Source: Pseudomonas gingeri (GTDB lineage Bacteria; Pseudomonadota; Gammaproteobacteria; Pseudomonadales; Pseudomonadaceae). From it: a stretch of 64,000 bases of DNA. How positions within the stretch are numbered: position 1 is the first letter of the stretch; each line of letters opens with the position of its first letter. The stretch lies in the NCBI RefSeq assembly GCF_013385635.1, contig NZ_JACAPR010000007.1:93427-157426 (forward strand), in the 5' to 3' direction. The notes beneath the pieces are model-generated. The model worked only from the letters and a program-made list of their open reading frames with translations, made no database searches and was not told the DNA's origin. The translations under genes and the position numbers were made by a program. Shown piece by piece: positions 43,789 to 53,927 of this stretch.

Positions 43789-44025
43789 GACTACATCCCT
43801 TTAAAGGAGAATGCTGAATGGGGGTCGCAGGCTATGACCACTGGGCTACTGCCGAAGTGCCATGTCCCGATGCATAAATAATGCAATCGGAGCGTATTCA
43901 CTCAGACCATAGCTCACAGACGATACACTTTGCCTCATTTTGCTGACCAGCCAGGCGTTGTTAACGCTTGCATGCGCCGCCTTGGCGATTATGCTGGGCG
44001 CCGTTTTCGCCTATCGGAGTTGTTC

Positions 44026-44385
44026 ATGTCCCGCCGTCTGCCGCTGATCCTGCTGTTTATCGTCCTGCCCCTGTGGCTGGCCGCCAGTTATGGCGTGCGC
44101 TATGGGTTGATGGAGGACGGGCAGTGGGTCGGTATCTGTGTCGATGAGGCGCTGCGCTGGGAATGCCAGGCGCGCTCGAACCTGGGCTGGCTGATTCATT
44201 TCAAGGTCTTGGGCTGGACTGCCCTGGGCGCGGCGGTGCTGGCGTTCCTGGTGCCGGGGCGTGCCGGTTGGGGGCTGGCGGTGCTGGCGCTGTTGATCGG
44301 TTTTCCGGCGCTGGCCTTGTACAACACCAGCCTGGCAGTGTTTGCGGTAGTGATTGGCGGATTGCGCTTGGTCAGGTCTGCCTGA
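44026..44385 (+). CDS. Small membrane protein, 119 aa
   Basis: A 119-residue protein with about three to four hydrophobic segments (7-24, 58-75, 82-100 and the C terminus), containing a CVDEALRWECQARS loop with two Cys. ATG at 44026 follows CGGAG. Not recognised. It converges with the GH17 gene across a REPIN. Confidence 0.65.
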   Translation: MSRRLPLILLFIVLPLWLAASYGVRYGLMEDGQWVGICVDEALRWECQARSNLGWLIHFKVLGWTALGAAVLAFLVPGRAGWGLAVLALLIGFPALALYNTSLAVFAVVIGGLRLVRSA

Positions 44386-44388
44386 CCT

Positions 44389-44480
44389 TGTAGGAGCCGG
44401 CTTGCCGGCGATTGCGATCTTGCAGTCAACACCTCTGTCGCCTGACACACCGCTATCGCCGGCAAGCCGGCTCCTACAGG
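44389..44480. repeat. REPIN
   Basis: TGTAGGAGCCGGCTTGCCGG faces CTATCGCCGGCAAGCCGGCTCCTACA. The GH17 stop codon (CTA on the plus strand at 44474) lies inside the right REP. Confidence 0.9.
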
Positions 44481-46054
44481 GCGATGTCTTGGCGTGAAGC
44501 CTCTTGCTTGCGGATGCGCAGGCTGCGCCATAGAGCGGCGACCATCAATACGCTGACCGCCGCCCAGCCCCAGGCCTGCGGGTTTTCCAGGCCTTCGCGG
44601 TACAGCTGCGGGGCGATCCCGGCGCCGATGATAAAGGCCAGCAGGGCCGTTTCCCCGCGGGGTGAGCGGACCGGGCGAACCAGGAAGACCAGCGCCGGCA
44701 ACAGCAGCGCCGCACTCGGGAAGCTGCGATAGCGCGGGTCCAGCACCAGCTCCAGCATCATCACCGCGCCAGCGAACCCGGCACTTGCCAGCAGCCAGCC
44801 GGTCCGTTGTTCCAGCCATTCGAAGGCGCCTGCACGCCATCCCTCCCGGCTGCCCAGGCCCAGGGCGGCATGGCTCAGCACCAGCAGGTTCAGGCCCAGC
44901 AGCAAGGCTGCCCAGACCCATTCGCTGGCAAAGCGGCTGGTGACCCGCGCCAGTTCGCCCCAGGCACCGATGGAGCAGGCGGCCAGTGCTCCGAGCAGCG
45001 GCAGGGCCAGGGCAGCCCGGGTGCTGCGTACGCGCCCGCCGATCAGCAGGGTACCGAGGAACACCAGTGCGCCAAAGGCCAGCCACCGTGGCCAGTACGG
45101 CAGGTTCGACACGGGCCCTGCGAGTATGCCCTTGTCCTGGCGGTCGGCATCGAACAGGCCCCAGTAGCCGCCGACTGCCCCTTCGCTGCCGCGCTTCCAG
45201 GGTTGGTCGAAGGCTTCGATCAGGTTGTAGTGCCAGCCGTTCTGTTCAGCCAGGGTGACAAAACCGCGAATGAAGCGTGCTTCGTTGGCCCGGCTCGGCA
45301 GCGCGGTTTCGCGCTGGCGGCCTTCGCTCGGCCAGCCGGTTTCGCCGATCAGTATGTCCTTGGGAGCGAAGCGGTTGCCGAAGGTCTGGCGGATCTGGGC
45401 GACATGATCGATGGCCGCGTCGATCCCCGCCGGATCGTCTTCCCAGTAGGGCAGCAGGTGAATGGTCAGGAAATCCACTGCCGGCGCGACTTCCGGGTGG
45501 CTGAGCCAGAACTCCCAGACATCGGCGTAGGTCACCGGCTGTTGCACATGCTCCTTGACCTTGTGGATCAGCCTGACCAGCTGCGACGCCGTCACTTCCT
45601 TGCGCAGCAGGGTTTCGTTGCCGACGATCACCGCCGTGACCACATCGGTGTTGGCATTGGCCGAGGCGATCAGGGCATCGACTTCCTTTTCCGTGTCCAC
45701 CGGGTTGCTGTTGACCCAGGCGCCGATCATCAGCTTCAGGCCATGCTTGCGTGCCAGCTCGGGCAGGGCTTCAAGGCCGGTCATGGAATAGGTGCGAATG
45801 CACTCGAAGCGGGTGGCCAGCAGGGCCAGGTCTGCATCCATGCGCTCCGGACGCGGCTTGAACGGCTGGTCGAAGGGGGATTGGTCCTTGTCGAACGGTG
45901 TGTAGGACGCGCATTGCAGCTTGTGCGTCGGTGTCGCGGCATCCGGCAGGATCACCGGCTGGCCGAGGCCGTACCAGAAACCACAAAGGGCGAAAATACC
46001 CAGCAGACAGGCGAACAGATAGGGCAGGAACGGGAAGCGGGCGGTGGCGGGCAT
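44474..46054 (-). CDS. GH17-domain membrane protein (beta-glucan metabolism)
   Basis: A 526-residue protein with an N-terminal membrane helix, a periplasmic glycoside hydrolase 17-like domain (about 40-330) and about six C-terminal helices. The two family Glu residues appear: IVGNETLLR (acid/base, near 147) and IGETGWPS (nucleophile, near 237). Such proteins are often called beta-(1,6)-glucan synthases or beta-(1,3)-glucosyltransferases and may take part in cyclic or periplasmic glucan synthesis. ATG 46054 is chosen over 46132 because it gives a normal anchor helix; its ribosome site is weak. Confidence 0.85.
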   Translation of the reverse strand: MPATARFPFLPYLFACLLGIFALCGFWYGLGQPVILPDAATPTHKLQCASYTPFDKDQSPFDQPFKPRPERMDADLALLATRFECIRTYSMTGLEALPELARKHGLKLMIGAWVNSNPVDTEKEVDALIASANANTDVVTAVIVGNETLLRKEVTASQLVRLIHKVKEHVQQPVTYADVWEFWLSHPEVAPAVDFLTIHLLPYWEDDPAGIDAAIDHVAQIRQTFGNRFAPKDILIGETGWPSEGRQRETALPSRANEARFIRGFVTLAEQNGWHYNLIEAFDQPWKRGSEGAVGGYWGLFDADRQDKGILAGPVSNLPYWPRWLAFGALVFLGTLLIGGRVRSTRAALALPLLGALAACSIGAWGELARVTSRFASEWVWAALLLGLNLLVLSHAALGLGSREGWRAGAFEWLEQRTGWLLASAGFAGAVMMLELVLDPRYRSFPSAALLLPALVFLVRPVRSPRGETALLAFIIGAGIAPQLYREGLENPQAWGWAAVSVLMVAALWRSLRIRKQEASRQDIAL

Positions 46055-46385
46055 GGTCAGGCCGTCTGGGAACAAAGCCGCGCATATTACCCGGAATTGC
46101 CCAGGCCTTGGGCCTGTGCAGTATTTTGTCATGCAAAGTTCGGGCGCAATAAATGTGGGACTTTTCCGAAGCCCTGATTGCTGGCGTTCTGATGTCGTTT
46201 CTCGCTGTCTTGAGGTCGCTGCCAGAGCAGGTCGATTGGCGGGTCGGGTTGATGATCAGGGCGTCAGTACTCCGCTGATGATCGAACGGGTTTGGCCGTG
46301 AGGCGTGAAGGGGGCGCCGTGCACCATAACTATACGTTGATGCCGCTCGACAGCCGTCGGGCGCAGCACTTTCGGGGAAGTAACG

Positions 46386-47237
46386 ATGAAGATGCGACGA
46401 CTCTTAGGCGCAGGTGCTGCTCTGGTACTTGCGGTCAGTTCCAACCTGGCCAGTGCCGATGCCAAGACCGTGACCATTGGTTACGTCGATGGCTGGTCCG
46501 ATAGCGTTGCCACCACCAACGTGGCTGCTGAAGTGATCAAGCAGAAGTTGGGTTACGACGTGAAGTTGCAGGCCGTGGCCACCGGGATCATGTGGCAGGG
46601 CGTTGCCACCGGCAAGCTCGATGCGATGCTGTCGGCCTGGTTGCCGGTAACCCATGGCGAGTACTGGGCCAAGAACAAGGACAAGGTGGTCGACTACGGC
46701 CCCAACTTCAAGGACGCCAAGATCGGGCTGATCGTGCCGGAGTACGTCAAGGCCAAATCCATCGCCGACCTCAAGGACGATGCGACCTTCAAGAACAAGA
46801 TCGTCGGTATCGATGCCGGCTCGGGCGTGATGCTCAAGACCGACCAGGCCATCAAGGACTACGGTCTCGACGCCTACAAGCTGCAAGCCAGCTCGGGTGC
46901 GGCAATGATTGCCGAGCTGACCCGTGCCGAAGAGAAGAACGAATCCATCGCCGTGACCGGCTGGGTACCGCACTGGATGTTCGCCAAGTGGAAACTGCGT
47001 TTCCTCGACGATCCGAAGGGCGTGTATGGCGCGGCTGAAACCGTGAACAGCATCGGCAGCAAGGGCCTGGACAAGAAAGCGCCGGAAGTGGCTGCTTTCC
47101 TGAAGAAATTCCAATGGGCTTCGAAAGACGAAATCGGCGAAGTCATGCTGGCGATCCAGGACGGTGCCAAGCCTGAAGCGGCGGCCAAGGACTGGGTTGC
47201 CAAGCACCCGGATCGTGTCGCCGAGTGGACCAAATAA
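46386..47237 (+). CDS. betX: Stand-alone glycine betaine-binding protein
   Basis: A 283-residue periplasmic OpuAC-type binding protein with a signal peptide (1-24, ending ASA). Aromatic residues that cage betaines appear in YVDGWSDS, TGIMWQGVA, SAWLPVTHGEYW and GWVPHWMFAKWKLRF. No permease or ATPase gene is adjacent, as with BetX in P. aeruginosa, which shares the CbcWV core transporter. The start follows GGGGAAG. A strong terminator follows. Confidence 0.9.
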   Translation: MKMRRLLGAGAALVLAVSSNLASADAKTVTIGYVDGWSDSVATTNVAAEVIKQKLGYDVKLQAVATGIMWQGVATGKLDAMLSAWLPVTHGEYWAKNKDKVVDYGPNFKDAKIGLIVPEYVKAKSIADLKDDATFKNKIVGIDAGSGVMLKTDQAIKDYGLDAYKLQASSGAAMIAELTRAEEKNESIAVTGWVPHWMFAKWKLRFLDDPKGVYGAAETVNSIGSKGLDKKAPEVAAFLKKFQWASKDEIGEVMLAIQDGAKPEAAAKDWVAKHPDRVAEWTK

Positions 47238-47264
47238 TACCCCGAAGGCTCTAGAGCGCTGTAT

Positions 47265-47306
47265 CGAAGGCCGCCCGGCAGTCCTGCCCGGCGGCCTTCG
47301 TGTTTC
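47265..47306 (+). terminator. Intrinsic terminator of betX
   Basis: CGAAGGCCGCC (47265-47275) pairs with GGCGGCCTTCG (47290-47300), followed by TGTTTCC. Confidence 0.75.
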
Positions 47307-47444
47307 CGTTTGTTGAAGATTTGCCTCGCCGCCTGCCGCCGCTCCGAATCTGGACTAGTGTCGTTCTAATACTAAGGTCGTCTGGTTTCGCTCCCCCAGC
47401 CGCCTAAAGTGAAAAATGTTTCATCTCATCTGTGCTGCGAGGAT

Positions 47445-47452
47445 AAAAACAA
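47445..47452 (+). promoter_or_regulatory. Candidate Crc/Hfq (CA) motif at the DUF485 start
   Basis: AAAAACAA fits AANAANAA and overlaps the start codon of the first gene of the acetate uptake pair. Hfq/Crc binding here would allow catabolite repression. Match is by eye and AT-rich, so weak on its own. Confidence 0.35.
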
Positions 47453-47763
47453 TGAACGACAGCATTTACCTCTCGATTCAGAACAGCCCGCGATTCAAGG
47501 AGCTGGTCAGGAAAAGGGAACGATTCGCCTGGATTCTTTCGGCGATCATGCTTGGGTTGTATTCGGGCTTCATTCTTCTGATTGCGTACGGACCGCAGGT
47601 GCTGGGCGCCAAGCTCAGTCCGACGTCTTCCGTTACCTGGGGGATACCGATTGGTGTCGGGTTGATTGTTTCGGCCTTTATCCTCACTGCAATCTACGTA
47701 CGTCGCGCCAATGGCGAGTTCGACGACCTGAACAATGCGATTCTCAAGGAGGCTCAGCAATGA
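47452..47763 (+). CDS. DUF485 membrane protein, partner of ActP
   Basis: A 103-residue protein with two membrane helices and the family N terminus ([24 protein letters not shown]). DUF485 proteins (YjcH) nearly always precede acetate permease actP. ATG 47452 follows AGGA. Its stop overlaps the actP start as ATGA. Confidence 0.92.
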   Translation: MNDSIYLSIQNSPRFKELVRKRERFAWILSAIMLGLYSGFILLIAYGPQVLGAKLSPTSSVTWGIPIGVGLIVSAFILTAIYVRRANGEFDDLNNAILKEAQQ

Positions 47764-49418
47764 TCCGGCGTCTTCTAGCAGCCTTGGGCGTCATGGCCTT
47801 CGCTCCTACCCTGTGGGCGGCCGATGCGCTGACCGGCGAAGTGCACAAGCAACCCCTCAACGTCTCGGCGATCGTGATGTTCATCGCGTTTGTCGGTGCC
47901 ACCCTGTGCATCACCTACTGGGCCTCCAAGCGCAACAAGTCGGCCGCCGACTATTACGCGGCGGGTGGCAAGATCACCGGCTTCCAGAACGGCCTGGCGA
48001 TTGCCGGCGACTACATGTCGGCGGCATCCTTCCTGGGGATTTCCGCGCTGGTGTTCACCTCCGGCTACGATGGCCTGATCTACTCCATCGGTTTTCTCGT
48101 GGGCTGGCCGATCATCCTGTTCCTGATCGCCGAGCGCCTGCGCAACCTGGGCAAGTACACCTTTGCCGACGTGGCGTCCTATCGCCTCGGGCAAACCCAG
48201 ATCCGCTCGCTGTCGGCCTGCGGTTCGCTGGTGGTGGTGGCGTTCTACCTGATCGCCCAGATGGTCGGTGCCGGCAAGCTGATCCAGTTGCTGTTCGGTC
48301 TCGACTACTACGTGGCGGTGATCCTGGTGGGCATCCTGATGTGCCTCTATGTGTTGTTCGGCGGCATGCTGGCAACCACCTGGGTACAGATCATCAAGGC
48401 GGTACTGCTGCTGTCGGGCGCCTCGTTCATGGCGCTGATGGTGATGAAACACGTCAACTTCGACTTCAACACGCTGTTCTCCGAAGCGATCAAGGTTCAC
48501 CCCAAGGGTGAGGCGATCATGAGCCCGGGCGGCCTGGTGAAAGATCCGATCTCGGCGTTCTCCCTCGGCCTGGCGCTGATGTTCGGTACTGCCGGCCTGC
48601 CGCATATCCTGATGCGCTTCTTCACCGTGAGCGATGCCAAGGAAGCGCGCAAGAGCGTGCTGTATGCCACCGGTTTCATCGGCTACTTCTACATCCTGAC
48701 CTTTATCATCGGCTTCGGCGCGATCCTGCTGGTCAGCACCAACCCGGCGTTCAAGGATGCCGCGGGTGCCTTGCTCGGCGGTAACAACATGGCGGCGGTG
48801 CACCTGGCCAATGCGGTGGGTGGCAGTGTCTTCCTCGGCTTTATCTCGGCGGTGGCGTTCGCGACCATTCTCGCGGTGGTGGCGGGCCTGACCCTGGCCG
48901 GCGCTTCCGCGGTGTCCCATGACCTGTATGCCAGTGTGATCAAGAAGGGCAAGGCCAACGAGAAGGATGAGATCCGCGTCTCGAAGATCACCACCATCGC
49001 CCTTGGCGTGCTGGCGATCGGCCTGGGTATCCTCTTTGAAAGCCAGAACATCGCGTTCATGGTCGGCCTGGCGTTCTCCATTGCCGCCAGTTGCAACTTC
49101 CCGGTGCTGTTGCTCTCCATGTACTGGAAGAAGCTGACCACCCGTGGCGCGATGATCGGCGGCTGGATGGGCCTGATCAGCGCGGTGGGTCTGATGATCC
49201 TCGGCCCGACCATCTGGGTGCAGATCATGCACCACGAGAAGGCGATCTTCCCGTATGAGTACCCGGCGCTGTTCTCGATGATCATTGCGTTTGTCGGGAT
49301 CTGGTTCTTCTCGATCACCGACAAGTCGGCCGCGGCCGAGAACGAGCGGGCGCTGTTCTTCCCGCAGTTCGTGCGTTCGCAGACCGGTCTGGGGGCGAGC
49401 GGGGCGGTTTCTCACTGA
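47760..49418 (+). CDS. actP: Cation/acetate symporter ActP
   Basis: A 552-residue sodium:solute symporter with about 13-14 helices. It begins with a short signal-like segment, then the family start ([37 protein letters not shown]). It imports acetate and other short carboxylates. Start at 47760 overlaps the DUF485 stop. A strong terminator follows at 49457. Confidence 0.95.
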   Translation: MIRRLLAALGVMAFAPTLWAADALTGEVHKQPLNVSAIVMFIAFVGATLCITYWASKRNKSAADYYAAGGKITGFQNGLAIAGDYMSAASFLGISALVFTSGYDGLIYSIGFLVGWPIILFLIAERLRNLGKYTFADVASYRLGQTQIRSLSACGSLVVVAFYLIAQMVGAGKLIQLLFGLDYYVAVILVGILMCLYVLFGGMLATTWVQIIKAVLLLSGASFMALMVMKHVNFDFNTLFSEAIKVHPKGEAIMSPGGLVKDPISAFSLGLALMFGTAGLPHILMRFFTVSDAKEARKSVLYATGFIGYFYILTFIIGFGAILLVSTNPAFKDAAGALLGGNNMAAVHLANAVGGSVFLGFISAVAFATILAVVAGLTLAGASAVSHDLYASVIKKGKANEKDEIRVSKITTIALGVLAIGLGILFESQNIAFMVGLAFSIAASCNFPVLLLSMYWKKLTTRGAMIGGWMGLISAVGLMILGPTIWVQIMHHEKAIFPYEYPALFSMIIAFVGIWFFSITDKSAAAENERALFFPQFVRSQTGLGASGAVSH

Positions 49419-49456
49419 GAGAGTGCAGGCTTCTCTATATAAGCTGTGCTGAAACG

Positions 49457-49489
49457 AAATGCCCCGGTCGAGAGACCGGGGCATTTTTT
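49457..49489 (+). terminator. Intrinsic terminator of actP
   Basis: AAATGCCCCGGTC pairs perfectly with GACCGGGGCATTT around GAGA, then T residues. Confidence 0.92.
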
Positions 49490-49555
49490 ATGGCTGTTGT
49501 GGTGCCGGCTTGCTTGCGGTAGGGGCGTTGGGTCCTGTGTTGTCTGTCAGTGCCT

Positions 49556-49650
49556 CTTCGCGGGCAAGCCCGGCTTCCTACAGGTTCTGTGTTGTACACA
49601 GGTCATATGAGCATTGCGGGACTGTAGGAGCCGGGCTTGCCCGCGAAGGC
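49556..49650. repeat. Two REP cores of the CGGGCTTGCCCG type
   Basis: CTTCGCGGGCAAGCCCGGCTTCCTACAG and TGTAGGAGCCGGGCTTGCCCGCGAAG lie in inverted order, separated by about 35 bp. Confidence 0.8.
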
Positions 49651-49688
49651 GGCAGTGCAGGCGCTACAGTGCCTGCGTGTAGAAATGA

Positions 49689-49716
49689 ATAGGGCCTCCA
49701 GATGGAGGCCCTATTT
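49689..49716 (-). terminator. Intrinsic terminator of gltA
   Basis: AGGGCCTCCA pairs with TGGAGGCCCT; on the minus strand the stem is followed by ATTCATTTC. It lies about 35 bp after the gltA stop. Confidence 0.7.
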
Positions 49717-49748
49717 GGTGCAGCTAAGCGGTTATCGCAAGACAATGC

Positions 49749-51038
49749 TTACTTGCGGTCTTCCAGCTTGGTGATGTCACGCGACTCGTAGCCGGTGTAC
49801 AGCTGGCGTGGACGGCCAATCTTGTACGGGCTGGAGAGCATTTCCTTCCAGTGGGAGATCCAGCCCACGGTCCGCGCCAGGGCGAAGATCACGGTGAACA
49901 TGCTGGTTGGAATGCCGATCGCCTTGAGGATGATCCCCGAGTAGAAGTCGACGTTCGGGTACAGCGAGCGCTCGATGAAGTACGGATCGGTCAGGGCGAT
50001 CTCTTCGAGACGCATGGCCAGCTCCAGCTGCGGATCGTTATTGATGCCCAGCTCTTTCAGTACTTCGTCGCAGGTCTGCTTCATCACGGTGGCGCGTGGG
50101 TCGCGGTTCTTGTAGACCCGGTGACCGAAGCCCATCAGCTTGAACGGATCGTTCTTGTCCTTGGCCTTGGCGATGAACTTGTCGATGTTCGAGACATCGC
50201 CGATTTCATCGAGCATGGTCAGTACGGCTTCGTTCGCACCGCCGTGGGCAGGGCCCCACAGTGCGGCGATGCCGGCGGCGATACAGGCGAACGGGTTGGC
50301 ACCCGAGGAGCCCGCCAGGCGAACGGTGGAGGTCGACGCGTTCTGCTCGTGGTCGGCATGGAGGATGAAGATCCGGTCCATGGCCTTGGCGAGCACCGGG
50401 CTGATCGGTTTGATCTCGCACGGGGTGTTGAACATCATGTGCAGGAAGTTTTCCGCGTACGACAGGTCGTTGCGCGGGTACATCATGGGTTGACCCATGG
50501 AGTACTTGTAAACCATCGCTGCCAGGGTCGGCATCTTGGCCACCAGGCGGACCGCGGAGATTTCGCGGTGCTGGGGGTTATTGATGTCCAGGGAGTCGTG
50601 GTAGAAAGCCGACAGGGCGCCAACCACGCCGCACATGACGGCCATCGGATGGGCGTCGCGACGGAAGCCGTTGAAGAAGGTCTTCAACTGCTCGTGCACC
50701 ATGGTGTGGTTCTTCACGGTGCTGACGAACTTGGCTTTCTGCTCCGCGGTCGGCAATTCGCCGTTGAGCAGCAGGTAGCAGGTTTCCAGGTAGTCCGATT
50801 TCTCGGCAAGTTGCTCGATCGGGTAGCCGCGATGCAGCAAAATGCCGTTATCGCCGTCGATATAGGTGATTTTCGACTCGCAGGACGCAGTCGACATGAA
50901 GCCTGGGTCGAATGTGAACCGGCCCGTGGCCGTCAGGCCCCGCACGTCGATTACATCGGGACCAACGGTGCCGGTTAAAATGGGCAGCTCGACGGGGGCT
51001 GCGCCCTCGATGATCAACTGCGCTTTTTTGTCAGCCAT
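49749..51038 (-). CDS. gltA: Citrate synthase
   Basis: A 429-residue type II (hexameric, NADH-regulated class) citrate synthase, making citrate from acetyl-CoA and oxaloacetate. Catalytic residues fall in [27 protein letters not shown] and the DFYSG region. The start follows AGGAGG. It is divergent from the sdh operon; its own promoter is at 51097-51124. Confidence 0.98.
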   Translation of the reverse strand: MADKKAQLIIEGAAPVELPILTGTVGPDVIDVRGLTATGRFTFDPGFMSTASCESKITYIDGDNGILLHRGYPIEQLAEKSDYLETCYLLLNGELPTAEQKAKFVSTVKNHTMVHEQLKTFFNGFRRDAHPMAVMCGVVGALSAFYHDSLDINNPQHREISAVRLVAKMPTLAAMVYKYSMGQPMMYPRNDLSYAENFLHMMFNTPCEIKPISPVLAKAMDRIFILHADHEQNASTSTVRLAGSSGANPFACIAAGIAALWGPAHGGANEAVLTMLDEIGDVSNIDKFIAKAKDKNDPFKLMGFGHRVYKNRDPRATVMKQTCDEVLKELGINNDPQLELAMRLEEIALTDPYFIERSLYPNVDFYSGIILKAIGIPTSMFTVIFALARTVGWISHWKEMLSSPYKIGRPRQLYTGYESRDITKLEDRK

Positions 51039-51096
51039 GTGGCCTCCTATTTATGCTTGAAATCATCAGACAGGCCCCCCACGCAGGGCCCGCACC

Positions 51097-51124
51097 ACTA
51101 TAGTGAGATAAATTCGAAAGTCAA
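51097..51124 (-). promoter_or_regulatory. Sigma70 promoter of gltA
   Basis: On the minus strand TTGACT (51124-51119), a 16-bp spacer and TATAGT (51102-51097) precede gltA by about 60 bp. Confidence 0.65.
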
Positions 51125-51238
51125 TTTGCCAAAAGTCATGCGCCAGAAGGCTTTGAGCGCTATTTTTCCTCGAAATTGACGGCTATTTACGCCTTTTATC
51201 CCACTAACGCAATGCACCATTAGGGGTAGTCCTTTGCG

Positions 51239-51267
51239 TTGTCATTAGTAGCCTAACTGTCTATACT
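51239..51267 (+). promoter_or_regulatory. Sigma70 promoter of the sdh-suc operon
   Basis: TTGTCA (51239-51244), 17-bp spacer, TATACT (51262-51267). It leaves a leader of roughly 115 nt before sdhC. Nothing else is seen in this 353-bp gap beyond the divergent gltA promoter. Confidence 0.7.
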
Positions 51268-51391
51268 CGGCGTCCGACCGCCAGGGGCTTTTGGGCCTGT
51301 TTTCATTGGGGGTCGTCACTCCCTGGGTGGTGGGTACCTGACCAGTGCACTTGCCCAACAACTTTGCCCTGATTGTTAGGGGCTCTTCAGT

Positions 51392-51778
51392 GTGAAAAAA
51401 GCCGTGAAAAGCCAACGACCTGTAAACCTAGACCTAAGGACCATCAAACTCCCAGTCACTGCTTACACGTCCATTCTTCACCGTATCTCCGGTGTCATCC
51501 TCTTTGTCAGCCTGGCCATCATGCTCTACGCATTGGACAAGTCGCTGAGCTCCGAGGAAGGCTTCGGTCAGGTGAAAGCGTGTCTGACCAGTCCGCTAGC
51601 CAAGCTAGTGATTTGGGGCATCCTGTCCGCCTTGCTGTATCACCTGGTTGCCGGCGTGCGCCATCTGATCATGGACATGGGCATCGGTGAGACGCTGGAA
51701 GGCGGCAAGCTGGGCTCGAAAATCGTTATCGCCGTTTCCGTGGTGGTAATCGTTCTGGCAGGAGTTTGGATATGGTAA
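51392..51778 (+). CDS. sdhC: Succinate dehydrogenase cytochrome b subunit SdhC
   Basis: A 128-residue membrane subunit with three helices; the heme-b/quinone region includes SILHRISGVILF and the His of LLYHLVAGVRHLIMD. It starts with GTG at 51392 after AGGGG. It anchors the complex with SdhD. Confidence 0.95.
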   Translation: MKKAVKSQRPVNLDLRTIKLPVTAYTSILHRISGVILFVSLAIMLYALDKSLSSEEGFGQVKACLTSPLAKLVIWGILSALLYHLVAGVRHLIMDMGIGETLEGGKLGSKIVIAVSVVVIVLAGVWIW

Positions 51779-52140
51779 CTAACGTCACGAACCTCTCGCG
51801 TTCGGGCCTCTATGACTGGATGGCACAGCGCGTGTCGGCGGTCGTTCTCGCGGCTTACTTCCTGTTCCTGATCGGATACATCATTGCGAACCCAGGCCTG
51901 GGCTACGCCCAATGGCATGAGCTGTTCTCTCACGGCTGGATGCGCATCTTCAGTCTGCTGGCCCTGGTGGCCCTGGGCGCTCACGCCTGGGTCGGCATGT
52001 GGACCATCGCGACCGACTACCTGACGCCGATGGCGTTCGGCAAGTCCGCGACTGTAGTGCGTTTCCTTTTCCAGGTGGTATGCGGCGTTGCGATGTTCGC
52101 GTACTTCGTCTGGGGTGTGCAGATTCTCTGGGGTATCTGA
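51772..52140 (+). CDS. sdhD: Succinate dehydrogenase membrane anchor SdhD
   Basis: A 122-residue three-helix anchor; heme-ligand-region His lies in LVALGAHAWVGMW. ATG 51772 follows GGAG and overlaps sdhC by 7 bp. Confidence 0.95.
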   Translation: MVTNVTNLSRSGLYDWMAQRVSAVVLAAYFLFLIGYIIANPGLGYAQWHELFSHGWMRIFSLLALVALGAHAWVGMWTIATDYLTPMAFGKSATVVRFLFQVVCGVAMFAYFVWGVQILWGI

Positions 52141-52143
52141 TTC

Positions 52144-53916
52144 ATGGCTAACATTCCAACGATTTCTTTCGACGCCATCATCATCGGCGGCGGCGGCGCG
52201 GGCATGCGTGCCGCCCTGCAGCTGGCTCAGGGCGGTCACAAGACGGCCGTGATCACCAAGGTGTTCCCGACCCGTTCGCACACTGTATCCGCCCAGGGTG
52301 GCATCACCTGCGCCATCGCTTCGGCCGACCCGAACGATGACTGGCGCTGGCACATGTACGATACCGTCAAGGGTTCCGACTACATCGGTGACCAGGACGC
52401 TATCGAATACATGTGTCAGGAAGGTCCGGCTGCCGTTTACGAGCTGGACCACATGGGCATGCCGTTCTCGCGTACCGAGCAGGGCCGTATCTACCAGCGT
52501 CCGTTCGGCGGCCAGTCGAAGGATTACGGCAAGGGCGGCCAGGCTGCACGTACTTGTGCCGCTTCCGACCGTACCGGCCACGCGCTGCTGCACACCCTTT
52601 ATCAGGGCAACCTGAAAGCCGGGACCGTGTTCCTGAACGAGTACTACGCTGTCGATCTGGTGAAGAACCAGGACGGCGCGTTCGTCGGTGTGATCGCCAT
52701 CTGCATCGAAACCGGCGAAACTTCCTACATCCGCTCGAAAGCCACCGTATTGGCGACCGGCGGTGCAGGTCGTATCTACGCTTCCACCACCAACGCCCTG
52801 ATCAACACCGGTGACGGCGTCGGCATGGCCCTGCGTGCTGGCGTACCGGTACAAGACATCGAAATGTGGCAGTTCCACCCGACCGGCATCGCCGGCGCCG
52901 GCGTATTGGTGACCGAAGGTTGCCGTGGTGAAGGTGGTTACCTGATCAACAAGCACGGCGAGCGTTTCATGGAGCGTTATGCTCCGAACGCGAAGGACCT
53001 GGCTGGTCGTGACGTGGTTGCCCGCTCGATGGTCAAGGAAATCATCGCCGGCAACGGTTGTGGTCCGAATGGCGACCACGTGATGCTCAAGCTCGACCAC
53101 CTGGGCGAGGAAGTGCTGCACAGCCGCCTGCCAGGCATCTGCGAGCTGTCGAAGACTTTCGCCCACGTTGACCCGGTTGTTGCCCCGGTTCCTGTTGTTC
53201 CGACCTGCCACTATATGATGGGCGGCGTTGCCACCAACATTCATGGCCAGGCAATCACCCAGGACGCCGAAGGCGTTGACCAGATCATTCCTGGTCTGTT
53301 CGCGGTCGGTGAAGTGGCCTGCGTATCGGTTCACGGTGCCAACCGCCTGGGCGGCAACTCGCTGCTCGACCTGGTGGTATTCGGTCGTGCCGCCGGCCTG
53401 CACCTGGAAAAGGCGCTGACCGACGGCATCGACTACGACGACGCCACCGACGCCAACATCGAAACCGCCCTGGCGCGTCTGTCCGCTCTGAACGAGCGCA
53501 CCGATGGCGAAGACGTGGCAACCCTGCGTCGCGAGCTGCAAAGCTGCATGCAGAACTACTTCGGTGTATTCCGTACCGGCGAATACATGCAGAAGGGTAT
53601 CGCCCAACTGGCCGATCTGCGCCAGCGTATCGCCAACGTGAAGATCAACGATAAGTCGCAGGCGTTCAACACTGCTCGTATCGAAGCACTGGAACTGCAA
53701 AACCTGCTGGAAGTGGCTGAAGCAACGGCTATCGCTGCCGAAGTGCGTAAAGAGTCTCGCGGTGCCCACGCCCGTGAAGACTTTGAAGATCGTGACGACG
53801 AAAACTGGCTGTGCCACACCCTGTACTTCCCGGGTGACAAGCGCGTCACCAAGCGTGCCGTGAACTTCTCGCCGAAGACCGTTCCGACTTTCGAACCTAA
53901 AGTCCGGACTTATTAA
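52144..53916 (+). CDS. sdhA: Succinate dehydrogenase flavoprotein SdhA
   Basis: A 590-residue catalytic subunit. FAD-binding [10 protein letters not shown] (15-24), covalent-FAD His46 in [10 protein letters not shown], and active-site motifs HPTGIAG and GRDVVARSM are all intact. It oxidises succinate to fumarate on the cytoplasmic side. Confidence 0.98.
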   Translation: MANIPTISFDAIIIGGGGAGMRAALQLAQGGHKTAVITKVFPTRSHTVSAQGGITCAIASADPNDDWRWHMYDTVKGSDYIGDQDAIEYMCQEGPAAVYELDHMGMPFSRTEQGRIYQRPFGGQSKDYGKGGQAARTCAASDRTGHALLHTLYQGNLKAGTVFLNEYYAVDLVKNQDGAFVGVIAICIETGETSYIRSKATVLATGGAGRIYASTTNALINTGDGVGMALRAGVPVQDIEMWQFHPTGIAGAGVLVTEGCRGEGGYLINKHGERFMERYAPNAKDLAGRDVVARSMVKEIIAGNGCGPNGDHVMLKLDHLGEEVLHSRLPGICELSKTFAHVDPVVAPVPVVPTCHYMMGGVATNIHGQAITQDAEGVDQIIPGLFAVGEVACVSVHGANRLGGNSLLDLVVFGRAAGLHLEKALTDGIDYDDATDANIETALARLSALNERTDGEDVATLRRELQSCMQNYFGVFRTGEYMQKGIAQLADLRQRIANVKINDKSQAFNTARIEALELQNLLEVAEATAIAAEVRKESRGAHAREDFEDRDDENWLCHTLYFPGDKRVTKRAVNFSPKTVPTFEPKVRTY

Positions 53917-53927
53917 GGGTGACCGCC

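Noticed and set aside
47409..47759. actP extended upstream into the DUF485 region
   Set aside because: That frame overlaps the real DUF485 gene; the ATGA overlap at 47760 gives the normal ActP start.
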